A stretch of 64,000 bases of DNA from Pseudaquabacterium pictum (GTDB lineage Bacteria; Pseudomonadota; Gammaproteobacteria; Burkholderiales; Burkholderiaceae_C): positions 434,001 through 498,000 of the forward strand of contig NZ_BJCL01000003.1 in assembly GCF_005403045.1 (NCBI RefSeq), written 5' to 3'. The translations under genes were made by a program, and so were the position numbers. The notes under the pieces were generated by a model. It searched no databases and was not told the origin of the DNA. It worked only from the letters and a program-made list of their open reading frames with translations. Positions 54,683 through 63,744 of this stretch are shown piece after piece. Within the stretch, counting starts at the first letter, position 1. Each line of letters begins with the position of its first letter.

Positions 54683-57600
54683 GGCATCTGGACCGGGCGG
54701 GCTGGCGTCTGCAGCGGGCGGTCGGTGGCGGTGCCGTCGGTACCGGGGACGCTGCCCGCCAGTCCGCGCAGGCCGCCATCCACCACGAACAGCCGGCCGG
54801 GCGCGGCGCTGTTGCCAGCGCCACCGTTGCCCGCCATGGCAGCACTGCCCGGAGCCAGCGGTGTGAGCACCAGCCCGGTTCCCGCGGAGGCGGTGCCACC
54901 GCTGGTTGGCAGGGGCGGTGCCACGACGGCAGGTGTCTGCATCGTCGCTGTCGGCGCATTGCCGGACACGGTGTTCACCAGCACGGCCGGCATGATGCGG
55001 AGCACGCCGTCGACGGTGGTGACGGTGTAGTTGCCGTTGGCCAGGGCGGCGGCGCTGATGGTGTAGCTGCCGACGTTCTCGCCGTTGCTGCGGCTGAGGC
55101 TGCCGCCCAGGCTGTCGCTGCCGACGAGACTGCCGTTGGTGAGCTGGTAGGTCAGCGCCGGATCGCTGTTGCCGTAGACCTTGGACTTGGCGTCGGCGGT
55201 CACCGTGATCGGACGTGGCGTGATGCTGAGCGAGCCGTCGACGGCGGTGATGGTGTAGTTGCCGTTGGTCAATGCCGCGGCGCTGATGGTGTGGCTGCCG
55301 ACGTTCTCGCCAGTCGTGCGGCTGAGGCTGCCGCTCAGGCTGTCGGTGCCGACCAAGCTGCCGGCGGTGAGTTGATAGGTCAATGCCGGATCGCTGTTGC
55401 CATAGACCTTGGTTTTGGCATCGGCCGAAACGGTGATCGGTCGCGGGGTGATGCTGAGCGCTCCGTCGATGGCGGTGATGGTGTAGTTGCCGTTGGCCAG
55501 CGCCGCGGCGCTGATGGTGTAGCCGCCGACGTTTTCACCGCTGCTGCGGCTGAGGCTGCCGCTCAGGCTGTCGTTGCCGACGAGGCTGCCGGTGGTGAGC
55601 CGGTAGGTCAGCGCCGGATCGCTGTTGCCGTAGACCTTGGATTGGGCATCGGCGGCGACGGTGATGGCCCGCGGCGTGATGCTCAGCGCACCATCGACAG
55701 CGGTGATGGTGTAGTTGCCGTTGGCCAGCGACGCGGCGCTGATGGTGTAGCTGCCGACGTTCTCGCCGCTGCTGCGGCTGAGGCTGCCGCTCAGGCTGTC
55801 GTTGCCGACGAGGCTGCCGGTAGTGAGCCGGTAGGTCAGCGCCGGATCGCTGTTGCCATAGACCTTGGATTGGGCTTCGGCGGCAACGGTGATCGGCCGG
55901 GGCGTGATGCTCAGCGCACCGTCGACGGCGGTGATGGTGTAGTTGCCGTTGGCCAGCGCCGCGGCGCTGATGGTGTAGCTGCCGACGTTCTCGCCGCTGC
56001 TGCGGCTGAGGCTGCCGCTCAGGCTGTCGTTGCCGACGAGGCTGCCGGTGGTGAGCCGATAGGTCAGCGCCGGATCGCTGTTGCCGTAGACCTTCGACTT
56101 GGCATCTGCGGTGACGGTGATGGCCCGTGGCGTGATGCTCAGCGCTCCGTCGATGGCGGTGATGGTGTAGTTGCCGTTGACCAGGGCCGCAGCGCTGATG
56201 GTGTAGCCACCGACGTTTTCGCCGCTGCTGCGGCTGAGGCTGCCGCTCAGGCTGTCGTTGCCGACCAGGCTGCCGGCGGTGAGCTGGTAGGTGAGCGTCG
56301 GATCGTCGTTGCCGTAGACCTTGGACTTGGCGTCGGCAGTCACCGTGATCGGCCGCGGCGTGATGCTGAGCGCCCCGTCGATGGCGGTGACGGTGTAGTT
56401 GCCGTTGGCCAGCGCCGAGGCGCTGATGGTGTAGCTGCCGACGTTCTCGCCAGTGGTGCGGCTGAGGCTGCCACTCAGGCTGTCGTTGCCGACCAGGCTG
56501 CCGGTGGTGAGCTGGTAGGTCAGCGCCGGATCGCTGTTGCCGTAGACCTTGGACTTGGCGTCGGCAGTCACCGTGATCGGCCGCGGCGTGATGCTGAGCG
56601 CCCCGTCGATGGCAGTGATGGTGTAGTTGCCGTTGGCCAGCGCCGCGGCGCTGATGGTGTAGCTGCCGACGTTCTCGCCAGTGGTGCGGCTGAGGCTGCC
56701 ACTCAGGCTGTCGTTGCCGACCAGGCTGCCGGCGGTGAGCTGGTAGGTGAGCGTCGGATCGCCGTTGCCGTAGACCTTCGACTTGGCATCTGCGGTGACG
56801 GTGATGGCCCGCGGCGTGATGCTCAGCGCACCGTCGACGGCGGTGATGGTGTAGTTGCCGTTGGCCAGCGCCGCGGCGCTGATGGTGTAGCTGCCGACGT
56901 TCTCGCCAGTGGTGCGGCTGAGGCTGCCGCTCAGGCTGTCGTTGCCGACGAGGCTGCCGGTGGTGAGCCGGTAGGTCAGCGCCGGATCGCTGTTGCCGTA
57001 GACCTTGGATTGGGCATCGGCGGCGACGGTGATCGGCCGGGGCGTGATGCTCAGCGCACCATCGACAGCGGTGATGGTGTAGTTGCCGTTGGCCAGCGCC
57101 GCGGCGCTGATGGCGTAGCTGCCGACGTTCTCGCCGCTGTTGCGGCTGAGGCTGCCGCTCAGGCTGTCGTTGCCGACCAGGCTGCCGCTGGTGAGCTGGT
57201 AGGTCAGCGTTGGATCGCTGCTGCCATAGACCTTGGATTGGGCATTGGCCGTGACGGTGATGGGTCGTGGCGTGATCGTGCCGGTCAGCGCACTGTCGAG
57301 CTGGTAGTTGCCGGCATCGGCCCCGCCCAGGCCCAGACCGCTGATGCTGACCGGGCGCGCCGTGCCCGCCCCCGGGCTGTTGAAGCTGGCCACCGCCGTG
57401 CCGCTGACCGACACGCTGTCGCCGCCCAACGCCGAGACTGCAGCCGTGCCGGTCAGCGTCGCTTGCAGGCCACCGTCGTAGGGGCGCGACGCCACCACCA
57501 GGCCGCCGAGCGCCAGGCTGCGCGCCTGCACGGTCCATTCATTCAGGCTGCTGGCATCGTCCTGGAAACCATATCCCAGGCTGCTGGCCAGGCCGCCGCT

Positions 57601-60600
57601 GTAGCTGCGGTCATGTGTTCCAGCCACCGTGTGGCCGGCGCCCGACAAGGCACCGCCATTCAGCACCGTGGCACTGCCGCTGACGTGGCCGTTCCCATCG
57701 CCGAACCGCTGGCCCGTCAGCTGGACCGACGCCGCCGGTGGGGCATCGCCGTAGGTGGTGGTGGCGCTGTCTGGCGTGACCGTCAGCACGGGCTGCTCGC
57801 GGAACACGACCTGCACGCCGCTGCCCAGTGGCGCCAGGCTGGTGCTGTAGCCGGTGCTGGATTCGTCACTGTGGTAGCGGAAGCGGCCGCTGCCGCTGCC
57901 GGCCAGTGCCACCAGGCTGCTGGCGCCGGCCAGGCTGCCGGTGTAGACCGTGGTCCGTCCGCCGCTGCCGGTCTGCAGGCTGCCCTGGGCGCCCAGCAGC
58001 ACATCGCCGCCACTGGCCGTGCCGGCGCTGCTGCTGCGGCCGGCAGTCAAGCGGATGGCGTCATCCCCCTGGGCCGTGGTCACGACTGCCTGCGCGATCT
58101 GGAGGTTGCCGCTCAGCGTGGCCAGGTCCACCGCACCGCCAGCCTGCACGCCTGTGGTGCTGCCGACCAGGTCCACAGCCAGGCCGTCGGCGTTGTGCAG
58201 TGCCAATGCACCGCCGACGTCGGCCGCCAGGCTGCCCACGCTGTGGGTGGCACCCAGCAGGTTGAAGCTGGCCAGGCTGCCCAGCAGCTCCAGACTGTCC
58301 GCGCTGATGGCCTGGCTGGCGGTCACGCTGCCGCTGCCGGTGGTCTGCAGGCTCAGCCGGTGGCCGGTGACAGTGGCGCCGCTGAGGCCTGCGACGGTGC
58401 CCACCGCGAAGGCCTGGCTGCTGCGCGCCAGGCTGTCGCCGCCGGCATTCAGGGCCAGGGTCGTGAAGTTGAAGCTGCTGTCGCTGAGGTCGACTGCGCC
58501 ACCGGCGTCCACGGCCAGATCGGCCACGGCCACACCGCCGGCGATGGCGGTGATGCTGCCGGCGCTGCGCAGCACCGCGGTGCCGGCAGTGGTGGGCACG
58601 TCGCTCTGCAGCACCAGCGGCCCGCCGCTGGCACTGCCCAGGGTGAGCAGGCTGGTGTCCAGCGTGGCGCCGTTGCTGAAGGCCATCTGCAGTGTGGCGG
58701 TGGGGTCCAGGGCCTGAAGGCTGATGCCGGACGTGGCCGTCACATCGCGGCCGATGTTGATCTGGTCGCCGGTCAGGCGCACCGTGCCGGTGGTGTTGCC
58801 GAGCCGGCCGCCGGTCACATCGATGCGGCGGTTGACGAGTTCGAACACGCCGCTGGCGGCCACGCTGGTGTCGCTGACCACGGTGGTGGTGCCAGTGCCG
58901 TCGCTGCGGCCGATGGTGATGTTGCCGAAGCCGCTGAGCTGGGCCAGCGCGGCCGCACTGATCAGCATGCCGCCACTGCCGGCGCTGCCGATGTCCACAT
59001 CGGTGGCTGCGCTGTAGGGCCGCAGCGTGATGTTGGCGGCATTGCCGTTGAAGCTGTTGTTGAAGACGAAGTCGCTGGCCGTCAACGTCAGGCTGCCGCC
59101 GGCCAGCATGCTGGCCGTGCTGTTGAAGGTGACGGTGCCCGAGGTGCTGATGCCGGCATTGGCGCCGAAGGAGAGCGGCGCATTGACGCTGATGTTGCTG
59201 GTCGATTGCAGCAGCGAGTTGATCTGCGTGCCGGTGCCGCCGAAGGTGGCGCTGCCGGCGCCCAGGTTCATGCCGCCGTTGACCTGCACCGTGCCGGTCA
59301 TGTTGCTGGTGAAGTCACCGCCACCGGTGTCCACGGCGCCGCGCAGGTCCAGGTCCACTGCATTGGAGTTGGTCAGCCCGAAGCGGGTGCCTGGCGCCAC
59401 GCTGACGCTGCCGCCATTGGTGGTGATGGTGCCGTTGACCACCATCGGCGTGGCCGCGCTGCTGCGCTTGGTGTTGAGCACCACGCTGGCGCCCAGCGTC
59501 TCCACGTTGCCGATGAAGATCGATGCCGACGTGAACGCGGCGTTCGAATTGGCCGTGGTGTTGCGGCTGCTCACGTTGCCGCCCTGGAAGACGATGCTGC
59601 TGCCTGCGCCCTGGTTCAGCCGGATGGTGTCGTTGATGTCGCGCATCGTGAACCCGCCCGTCGACGAGCCGCTGCTCTCGTCGTTGGCGAAGAACGAGAT
59701 GTTGGTGGCGCTCAGATTCAGCAGGTTGTCGGACAGGTTGTTGATGATGATGTCGGTCACCGCCGTCAGCACCACGTTGCCGGTCATGCCCTCGAGCACG
59801 GTCTCGGGGATGGTGTAGGAGCCACCCTGCGCCTGGTTGCTCCAGTTGGCGTAGGTGCCGGTCTGGCCGCTGCTGCCGTCGGTGATGGTCAGGGTGCTTG
59901 GATCCAGCAGCAGCAGCCCCGGCAGGCCGCTCGGGGCCGATGTGTCGGCATGGCCGGTGAAGCCCAGGTGCTGCTTGCCGGAGACTTCCACCTGGCCGCC
60001 GTTGCCGCCCCGCGGGCCACCGGTGGCCGAGATGCGGCCGGCGAACTGCGTGCCGCCATCGGCCCACACCACCACGGTGCCGCCATCGCCCTGGCGCAGG
60101 GCATCCGCCTGCAGGGTGGCGCCAGCGCGCACCAGCACCTCCTGGGCGTTGGCCAGGCTGCTGTCGCGCCCCTGCCAGCCACCGCCCACCTGCAGCAGCC
60201 CGCCACCCAGCGCGCCCGAGGCGTCCAGCGTTGCACCGTCGTCCACCAGCACCCGCGGCGCCGTGGCGCTGAGGTGACCGCCGCGGCCGGCCGTGGCCTG
60301 CACGTCCAGGCGCCCGGTCAGCTGGACGATGCCGCTGTCGGCCTCCAGCATGATGCGACCACCCGGGCCGGTCGCCAGCGACCGCGCCTCGGTGATGCCG
60401 TTGTGGGCGATCACCGTGCTGCCCAGGTCCGCCGCCGCCTTGGCGCTGAGGACGACCACGCCGCCATCGGCGCGCACCGCACCGCCCTGGCTGATCAGCG
60501 CATCCAGCGCCGCCTGCTCCACCCGCAGCGGCACCGGTCCGCCCAGGTCCAGCGTCACGCGGCTGCCGGCACCCAGCAGCACCTGGCCGCCGTTGGCCTG

Positions 60601-61239
60601 GATCTGCCCGCTGTTGAGCACCCGCGCCGCCACCAGGGCCACGCTGCCGCCATCAGCCGCCCGGATGTGTCCCGCATTGGCCACCGACGCGTGGCTGTTG
60701 CCGTTGAGCATGGTGCGGCCGGCCAGGAAGTCATCGTTGGACAGGGCCAGCGTCGACGCCAGCAGGCCACCCACCTGCACCTGGGCGGTGGGCGTGAACA
60801 GCACGCCATTGGGATTGAGCAGGAACACCTGCCCGTTCGCGCGCAGCGCGCCCTGGATCACCGACGGGTCATTGCCCAGCACCCGGTTCAGCACCACGGC
60901 GCTGGCCGATGGCTGCTGGAACTGCACCGTGTGGCCGGCGCCGATGTCGAAGCTGCGCCAGTCGGCCACCATGCGCTGGCTGGTCTGCCGCACTGTCAGC
61001 TGCTGGCCCTGCTGGTGGATGCTGCCGCTGCCGGCGCTGACCTGGCCACCGCTGGGCAGCGGGGCTGACAGGGTCGCGGTGCCCTGGGCCCAGGCGGCGC
61101 TGCCGCCCACCGCCAGCGCGGCGGCCGTGGCCAGCAGGCGGCGGGCGCGCGGCCTGCCGGCCCGCTGCGGCGTCCGGGTGATCAGGGTTTGCCAGGTGAG
61201 GCAGGCGACATTCCAGACGGCACGTTGGGCAGGGATCAT
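54679..61239 (-). CDS. TpsA filamentous-haemagglutinin-type exoprotein with MBG repeats
   Basis: A 2186-residue secreted adhesin-like protein. Residues 5-17 (QRAVWNVACLTWQ) resemble an extended signal peptide region, and cleavage is near residue 51. The TPS domain (about 52-300) has LNRVLGNDPSVIQG and NPNGVLF (142-148), needed for TpsB recognition. A beta-helical stretch follows to about 1240, then a YDG-like module (PYDGGLQATLTG), then ten tandem MBG repeats (1326-2085) and a short glycine-rich tail. It likely forms a surface fibre. It is coupled to tpsB by a 4-nt overlap. There is no toxin (CdiA-like) C-terminus. Confidence 0.93.
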   Translation of the reverse strand: MIPAQRAVWNVACLTWQTLITRTPQRAGRPRARRLLATAAALAVGGSAAWAQGTATLSAPLPSGGQVSAGSGSIHQQGQQLTVRQTSQRMVADWRSFDIGAGHTVQFQQPSASAVVLNRVLGNDPSVIQGALRANGQVFLLNPNGVLFTPTAQVQVGGLLASTLALSNDDFLAGRTMLNGNSHASVANAGHIRAADGGSVALVAARVLNSGQIQANGGQVLLGAGSRVTLDLGGPVPLRVEQAALDALISQGGAVRADGGVVVLSAKAAADLGSTVIAHNGITEARSLATGPGGRIMLEADSGIVQLTGRLDVQATAGRGGHLSATAPRVLVDDGATLDASGALGGGLLQVGGGWQGRDSSLANAQEVLVRAGATLQADALRQGDGGTVVVWADGGTQFAGRISATGGPRGGNGGQVEVSGKQHLGFTGHADTSAPSGLPGLLLLDPSTLTITDGSSGQTGTYANWSNQAQGGSYTIPETVLEGMTGNVVLTAVTDIIINNLSDNLLNLSATNISFFANDESSGSSTGGFTMRDINDTIRLNQGAGSSIVFQGGNVSSRNTTANSNAAFTSASIFIGNVETLGASVVLNTKRSSAATPMVVNGTITTNGGSVSVAPGTRFGLTNSNAVDLDLRGAVDTGGGDFTSNMTGTVQVNGGMNLGAGSATFGGTGTQINSLLQSTSNISVNAPLSFGANAGISTSGTVTFNSTASMLAGGSLTLTASDFVFNNSFNGNAANITLRPYSAATDVDIGSAGSGGMLISAAALAQLSGFGNITIGRSDGTGTTTVVSDTSVAASGVFELVNRRIDVTGGRLGNTTGTVRLTGDQINIGRDVTATSGISLQALDPTATLQMAFSNGATLDTSLLTLGSASGGPLVLQSDVPTTAGTAVLRSAGSITAIAGGVAVADLAVDAGGAVDLSDSSFNFTTLALNAGGDSLARSSQAFAVGTVAGLSGATVTGHRLSLQTTGSGSVTASQAISADSLELLGSLASFNLLGATHSVGSLAADVGGALALHNADGLAVDLVGSTTGVQAGGAVDLATLSGNLQIAQAVVTTAQGDDAIRLTAGRSSSAGTASGGDVLLGAQGSLQTGSGGRTTVYTGSLAGASSLVALAGSGSGRFRYHSDESSTGYSTSLAPLGSGVQVVFREQPVLTVTPDSATTTYGDAPPAASVQLTGQRFGDGNGHVSGSATVLNGGALSGAGHTVAGTHDRSYSGGLASSLGYGFQDDASSLNEWTVQARSLALGGLVVASRPYDGGLQATLTGTAAVSALGGDSVSVSGTAVASFNSPGAGTARPVSISGLGLGGADAGNYQLDSALTGTITPRPITVTANAQSKVYGSSDPTLTYQLTSGSLVGNDSLSGSLSRNSGENVGSYAISAAALANGNYTITAVDGALSITPRPITVAADAQSKVYGNSDPALTYRLTTGSLVGNDSLSGSLSRTTGENVGSYTISAAALANGNYTITAVDGALSITPRAITVTADAKSKVYGNGDPTLTYQLTAGSLVGNDSLSGSLSRTTGENVGSYTISAAALANGNYTITAIDGALSITPRPITVTADAKSKVYGNSDPALTYQLTTGSLVGNDSLSGSLSRTTGENVGSYTISASALANGNYTVTAIDGALSITPRPITVTADAKSKVYGNDDPTLTYQLTAGSLVGNDSLSGSLSRSSGENVGGYTISAAALVNGNYTITAIDGALSITPRAITVTADAKSKVYGNSDPALTYRLTTGSLVGNDSLSGSLSRSSGENVGSYTISAAALANGNYTITAVDGALSITPRPITVAAEAQSKVYGNSDPALTYRLTTGSLVGNDSLSGSLSRSSGENVGSYTISAASLANGNYTITAVDGALSITPRAITVAADAQSKVYGNSDPALTYRLTTGSLVGNDSLSGSLSRSSGENVGGYTISAAALANGNYTITAIDGALSITPRPITVSADAKTKVYGNSDPALTYQLTAGSLVGTDSLSGSLSRTTGENVGSHTISAAALTNGNYTITAVDGSLSITPRPITVTADAKSKVYGNSDPALTYQLTNGSLVGSDSLGGSLSRSNGENVGSYTISAAALANGNYTVTTVDGVLRIMPAVLVNTVSGNAPTATMQTPAVVAPPLPTSGGTASAGTGLVLTPLAPGSAAMAGNGGAGNSAAPGRLFVVDGGLRGLAGSVPGTDGTATDRPLQTPARPVQMP
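54985..57264 (-). repeat. Ten in-frame tandem repeats of 228 bp (76 aa)
   Basis: Exactly 10 x 228 bp. Each unit reads [PA]ITVxAxAxxKVYG...DPxLTY, then GSLVGxDSLxGSLSR..GENVGxxxISA, then LxNGNYTxTxxDGxLxI. The inner units differ by only a few residues and share long identical DNA, while the first and last diverge more, as expected from unequal crossing-over. The units match MBG_2-type beta-grasp-like domains found in bacterial surface fibres. Confidence 0.95.
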
Positions 61240-61357
61240 GGAGCGCAGGGAGTGATGGACGGGCGTTGCAGCGGCAAGTCGCCATGCTGCAACTCGGTCT
61301 ATCGGCTCTGCGCGGAAAAACTTAACACCTGATGCCGCCCGTGCCGGCGGTGCCGGT

Positions 61358-62050
61358 TCAGAAGTCGAGCTTGAAGCCCAGCGTCCACTGGCGCACCCGC
61401 GGGCGCTCGAACTGCTGCGCGTACGCCAGGTTGGCGGTCAGCTTCTCCGCCAGCGGCCAGATCAGGCCGGCCGAGACCCAGGCGCGGGAGCGGTCGTCGC
61501 CGAACACATCGGCGGCCCAGCGCACCGGGCCATCGCCTTCGAAACCGATGGACCAGGTGGTGCTGTTCAGCCGGTCGGATTCGGTGCGCAGCCAGCCCAG
61601 GTTCAGGTGGCCCAGCAGGCCATCGCGCAGCGCCTTGGTGGCCACGCCGAACAGCCGCGTGCTGCCATGCTTCCAACCGTCGCCAGGGGCCTTGTCGAGC
61701 GATGCGCCGTAGGCGATGGCCCAGCCGATGCGGCCATCCTGCGCTTCGACCAGGTTGGTCTTGCCGCCCAGGGTGACCGCCTGCCCGGTCAGGCCGCCGC
61801 TGCGTGCGCGGTTGTAGGCGCCGCTGAGCTGCGTCCCCTTGCCGATGCCGCAGGCCACCAGGGCGTCCACGCTGCCCGTGTTCGGCTCGCCGCGGACGCG
61901 GGTGCTGGCCACGGCCGTCTCCAGCTCGCAGTCACCCGGTGCCAGCGAGTCGGCCGTTTCGCTGACCAGCGGGCGTGCCGCCCAGGCTGCGTGCGGGACA
62001 GCCAGGGCCACCAGGGCACTGCCCAGGGCGATCAACAGGGCAGGGCGCAT
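61358..62050 (-). CDS. Outer-membrane beta-barrel protein
   Basis: A 230-residue protein with a signal peptide (1-24, ending AWA), alternating hydrophobic strands (STTWSIGFEGDG, AWVSAGLIWPLAEKLTANLA) and a terminal phenylalanine (TLGFKLDF), the signature of outer-membrane insertion. Two cysteines near the start of the mature protein may pair. The family is not identified; small phenol-degradation-type transporters look similar. It lies 118 nt upstream of the TpsA gene and 34 nt after CheW on the same strand. Confidence 0.8.
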   Translation of the reverse strand: MRPALLIALGSALVALAVPHAAWAARPLVSETADSLAPGDCELETAVASTRVRGEPNTGSVDALVACGIGKGTQLSGAYNRARSGGLTGQAVTLGGKTNLVEAQDGRIGWAIAYGASLDKAPGDGWKHGSTRLFGVATKALRDGLLGHLNLGWLRTESDRLNSTTWSIGFEGDGPVRWAADVFGDDRSRAWVSAGLIWPLAEKLTANLAYAQQFERPRVRQWTLGFKLDF

Positions 62051-62084
62051 GGTGTCTCCTCGTTGTGTGGGGTTGGCGGGGCGG

Positions 62085-62609
62085 TCAGCCGGCGAAATGG
62101 TCCATCAAGCCCATGTCGGCGCTGCTCATCATCGCCTCGATCTCCAGCAGGATCAGCATGCGCTCGTCGTCGCCGGTCTTCACCGTGCCCAGGCCGGTGA
62201 TGTGGGTGGCGGCCACGCTGCCGTTGAACTCGGGCGCGGGCTTGATCTGGTCGGGGCGCAGTTCCAGGACGTCGCTGACCGAGTCGACCACGATGCCCAC
62301 GGTGCGGCCGGCCACGTTGAGGATGATGACCACGGTGAAGGCGTCGTACTTGACGTCGTCGAGCATGAAGCGCATGCGCATGTCGACGATGGGCACGATG
62401 ACGCCACGCAGGTTGACCACGCCCTTCATGAAGCCGGGGGCATTGGCGATGCGGGTGGGGCTCTCGTAGCCGCGGATCTCCTGCACCTTCAGGATGTCGA
62501 TGCCGTACTCCTCGGCGCCGAGCTTGAAGGACAGTACCTCGCGCGGGGCGCCGTGCAGGGCGGAGGTCTGCGACACCGCGGTGGCTTCTTGAAGGGTGAC
62601 GGCGCTCAT
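62085..62609 (-). CDS. CheW-like chemotaxis coupling protein
   Basis: A 174-residue CheW: EVLSFKLGAEEYGIDILKVQ, GVVNLRGVIVPIVDMRMRF, VGIVVDSVSDVLELRPDQ. CheW links receptors to CheA. Two in-frame ATGs exist; AGGAG abuts the first (62615) but stands 6 nt before the second (62609), so 62609 is the real start. No cheA, receptor or other chemotaxis gene is in the window, so it is an orphan copy. The gene precedes the outer-membrane barrel by 34 nt. Confidence 0.93.
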   Translation of the reverse strand: MSAVTLQEATAVSQTSALHGAPREVLSFKLGAEEYGIDILKVQEIRGYESPTRIANAPGFMKGVVNLRGVIVPIVDMRMRFMLDDVKYDAFTVVIILNVAGRTVGIVVDSVSDVLELRPDQIKPAPEFNGSVAATHITGLGTVKTGDDERMLILLEIEAMMSSADMGLMDHFAG

Positions 62610-62789
62610 CGGCATCTCCTGGGCATGCCGGGCTGCTGCAGGCAGCCCGCTGTTGGATGGAACGGCGGCACCGGCTGCGCGCCGGCACCACGCGGGAATG
62701 TCCAGGGAGTGTGGCCGCTGCCGGTGCTGCCGATCGGGAGATCAGGCCGGGTGCGGCCGGTCAGTTTCCCGGTCTGCGCGGGCGGCGTG

Positions 62790-63371
62790 TCAGAACGGCT
62801 GCTTCACGCCAGTGACCATGGCGCGCACCAGGCGCACCCGCTCCAGCCGGCCCATCACCAGGGCGGCCGCCGCATGCAGGCCGGCGGCCCACAGCAGGCC
62901 GGAGGCCAGGGTCTCGTGCAGGTCCTGCAGGCCCTCGTCGCCCCAGAAGGCGTCGGTGCCCTGCAGCCAGCCGGTGACGCCCAGCGCCAGCACGGCCGCC
63001 ATCAGCGCCAGCATCATCAGCGCGCCCAGCGGGTTGTGCCCGGCATGCACCGGATGCTCGCCGCGGTGCAGCGCCTGCAGGTGGCCACGCAGCCGCGCCG
63101 GGGTGGGGAAGAAGTCGGCAAAGCGCGCATGGCGGCTGCCGATGAAGCCCCACACCACCCGCGCCAGCACCAGTGCGGTGGCGGCGTAGCCGGTCCAGCG
63201 GTGGGGCGTCTCGCCGCCCTCCAGCACCCACTGGTTCAGCAGCACGCAGGCCACCAGGCTCCAGTGGAACAGCCGGATGAACGGGTCCCACACGCGCTGG
63301 GCGACCCGTGTGGGTGCCGCAGCCGGCGTGGCCGGCGCGCTCAGCGGCTGATTCGCTGGTGCGGGCTGCAT
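62790..63371 (-). CDS. Cytochrome b561-type membrane protein
   Basis: A 193-residue di-haem cytochrome b of the Ni/Fe-hydrogenase/b561 family. Four hydrophobic segments (about 35-50, 63-80, 110-132, 153-172); haem-ligand histidines lie in RLFHWSLVA, PHRWTGYA and the last-helix region (DLHETLAS, GLHAAAAL). A proline/alanine-rich N-terminus precedes it. The ATG lies one nucleotide after the stop of the PepSY gene, so they form a pair, a common arrangement for membrane electron transfer with PepSY proteins. Confidence 0.9.
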   Translation of the reverse strand: MQPAPANQPLSAPATPAAAPTRVAQRVWDPFIRLFHWSLVACVLLNQWVLEGGETPHRWTGYAATALVLARVVWGFIGSRHARFADFFPTPARLRGHLQALHRGEHPVHAGHNPLGALMMLALMAAVLALGVTGWLQGTDAFWGDEGLQDLHETLASGLLWAAGLHAAAALVMGRLERVRLVRAMVTGVKQPF

Positions 63372-63372
63372 G

Positions 63373-63645
63373 TCACTTCTGTTCCAGCATGGCGGCGGTC
63401 ACCGGGTCGAAGTAGATCTCGACCTTCTTGCCGGCCTTGTCGGTGCCATAGATCTCGTAGCACTGACCCTTGCTGACCTTGAAGGTCTTGATCTGGTAGC
63501 CCTGCTGTTCCATCTTGGCCTTGAAGTCGGCCTCCTTCATCCACTGGGCCTGCGGCTGGTTGCAGCTGGGGCCGGCCACCGCGGCGGTGGTGGCGGCGGT
63601 GGTGCCCAGGGCGAGGGCGATGGCGGCGATGTGGCGGAGTTTCAT
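63373..63645 (-). CDS. Small periplasmic PepSY-domain protein
   Basis: A 90-residue protein with a signal peptide (1-24, ending AAVA) and one PepSY-type domain: MKEADFKAKMEQQGYQIKTF ... CYEIYGTDKAGKKVEIYFDP. Two cysteines (near 28 and 62) could form a disulfide. PepSY domains often modulate neighbouring membrane proteins; here the partner is the cytochrome b gene that follows after 1 nt. Confidence 0.88.
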   Translation of the reverse strand: MKLRHIAAIALALGTTAATTAAVAGPSCNQPQAQWMKEADFKAKMEQQGYQIKTFKVSKGQCYEIYGTDKAGKKVEIYFDPVTAAMLEQK

Positions 63646-63744
63646 GGTGAGCGTCTTTCGGTGTGAGTGGGTTGGGGGTTGTGCCTGCACAAAACCGATT
63701 GGAGCGGCCGCCGCTGAAGGCATTCTTAAAGACAATGCCGGCGC

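Noticed and set aside
54985-57264. Regular repeats as a possible CRISPR array
   Set aside because: Units are 228 bp, contiguous and in frame inside a coding gene; there are no spacers.
54475-61068. 2197-codon plus-strand open frame
   Set aside because: It is antisense to tpsA, whose signal peptide, TPS motifs and MBG repeats are unmistakable; the plus-strand translation is low-complexity (repeated AAEAAAQAV-like units) with no domain.
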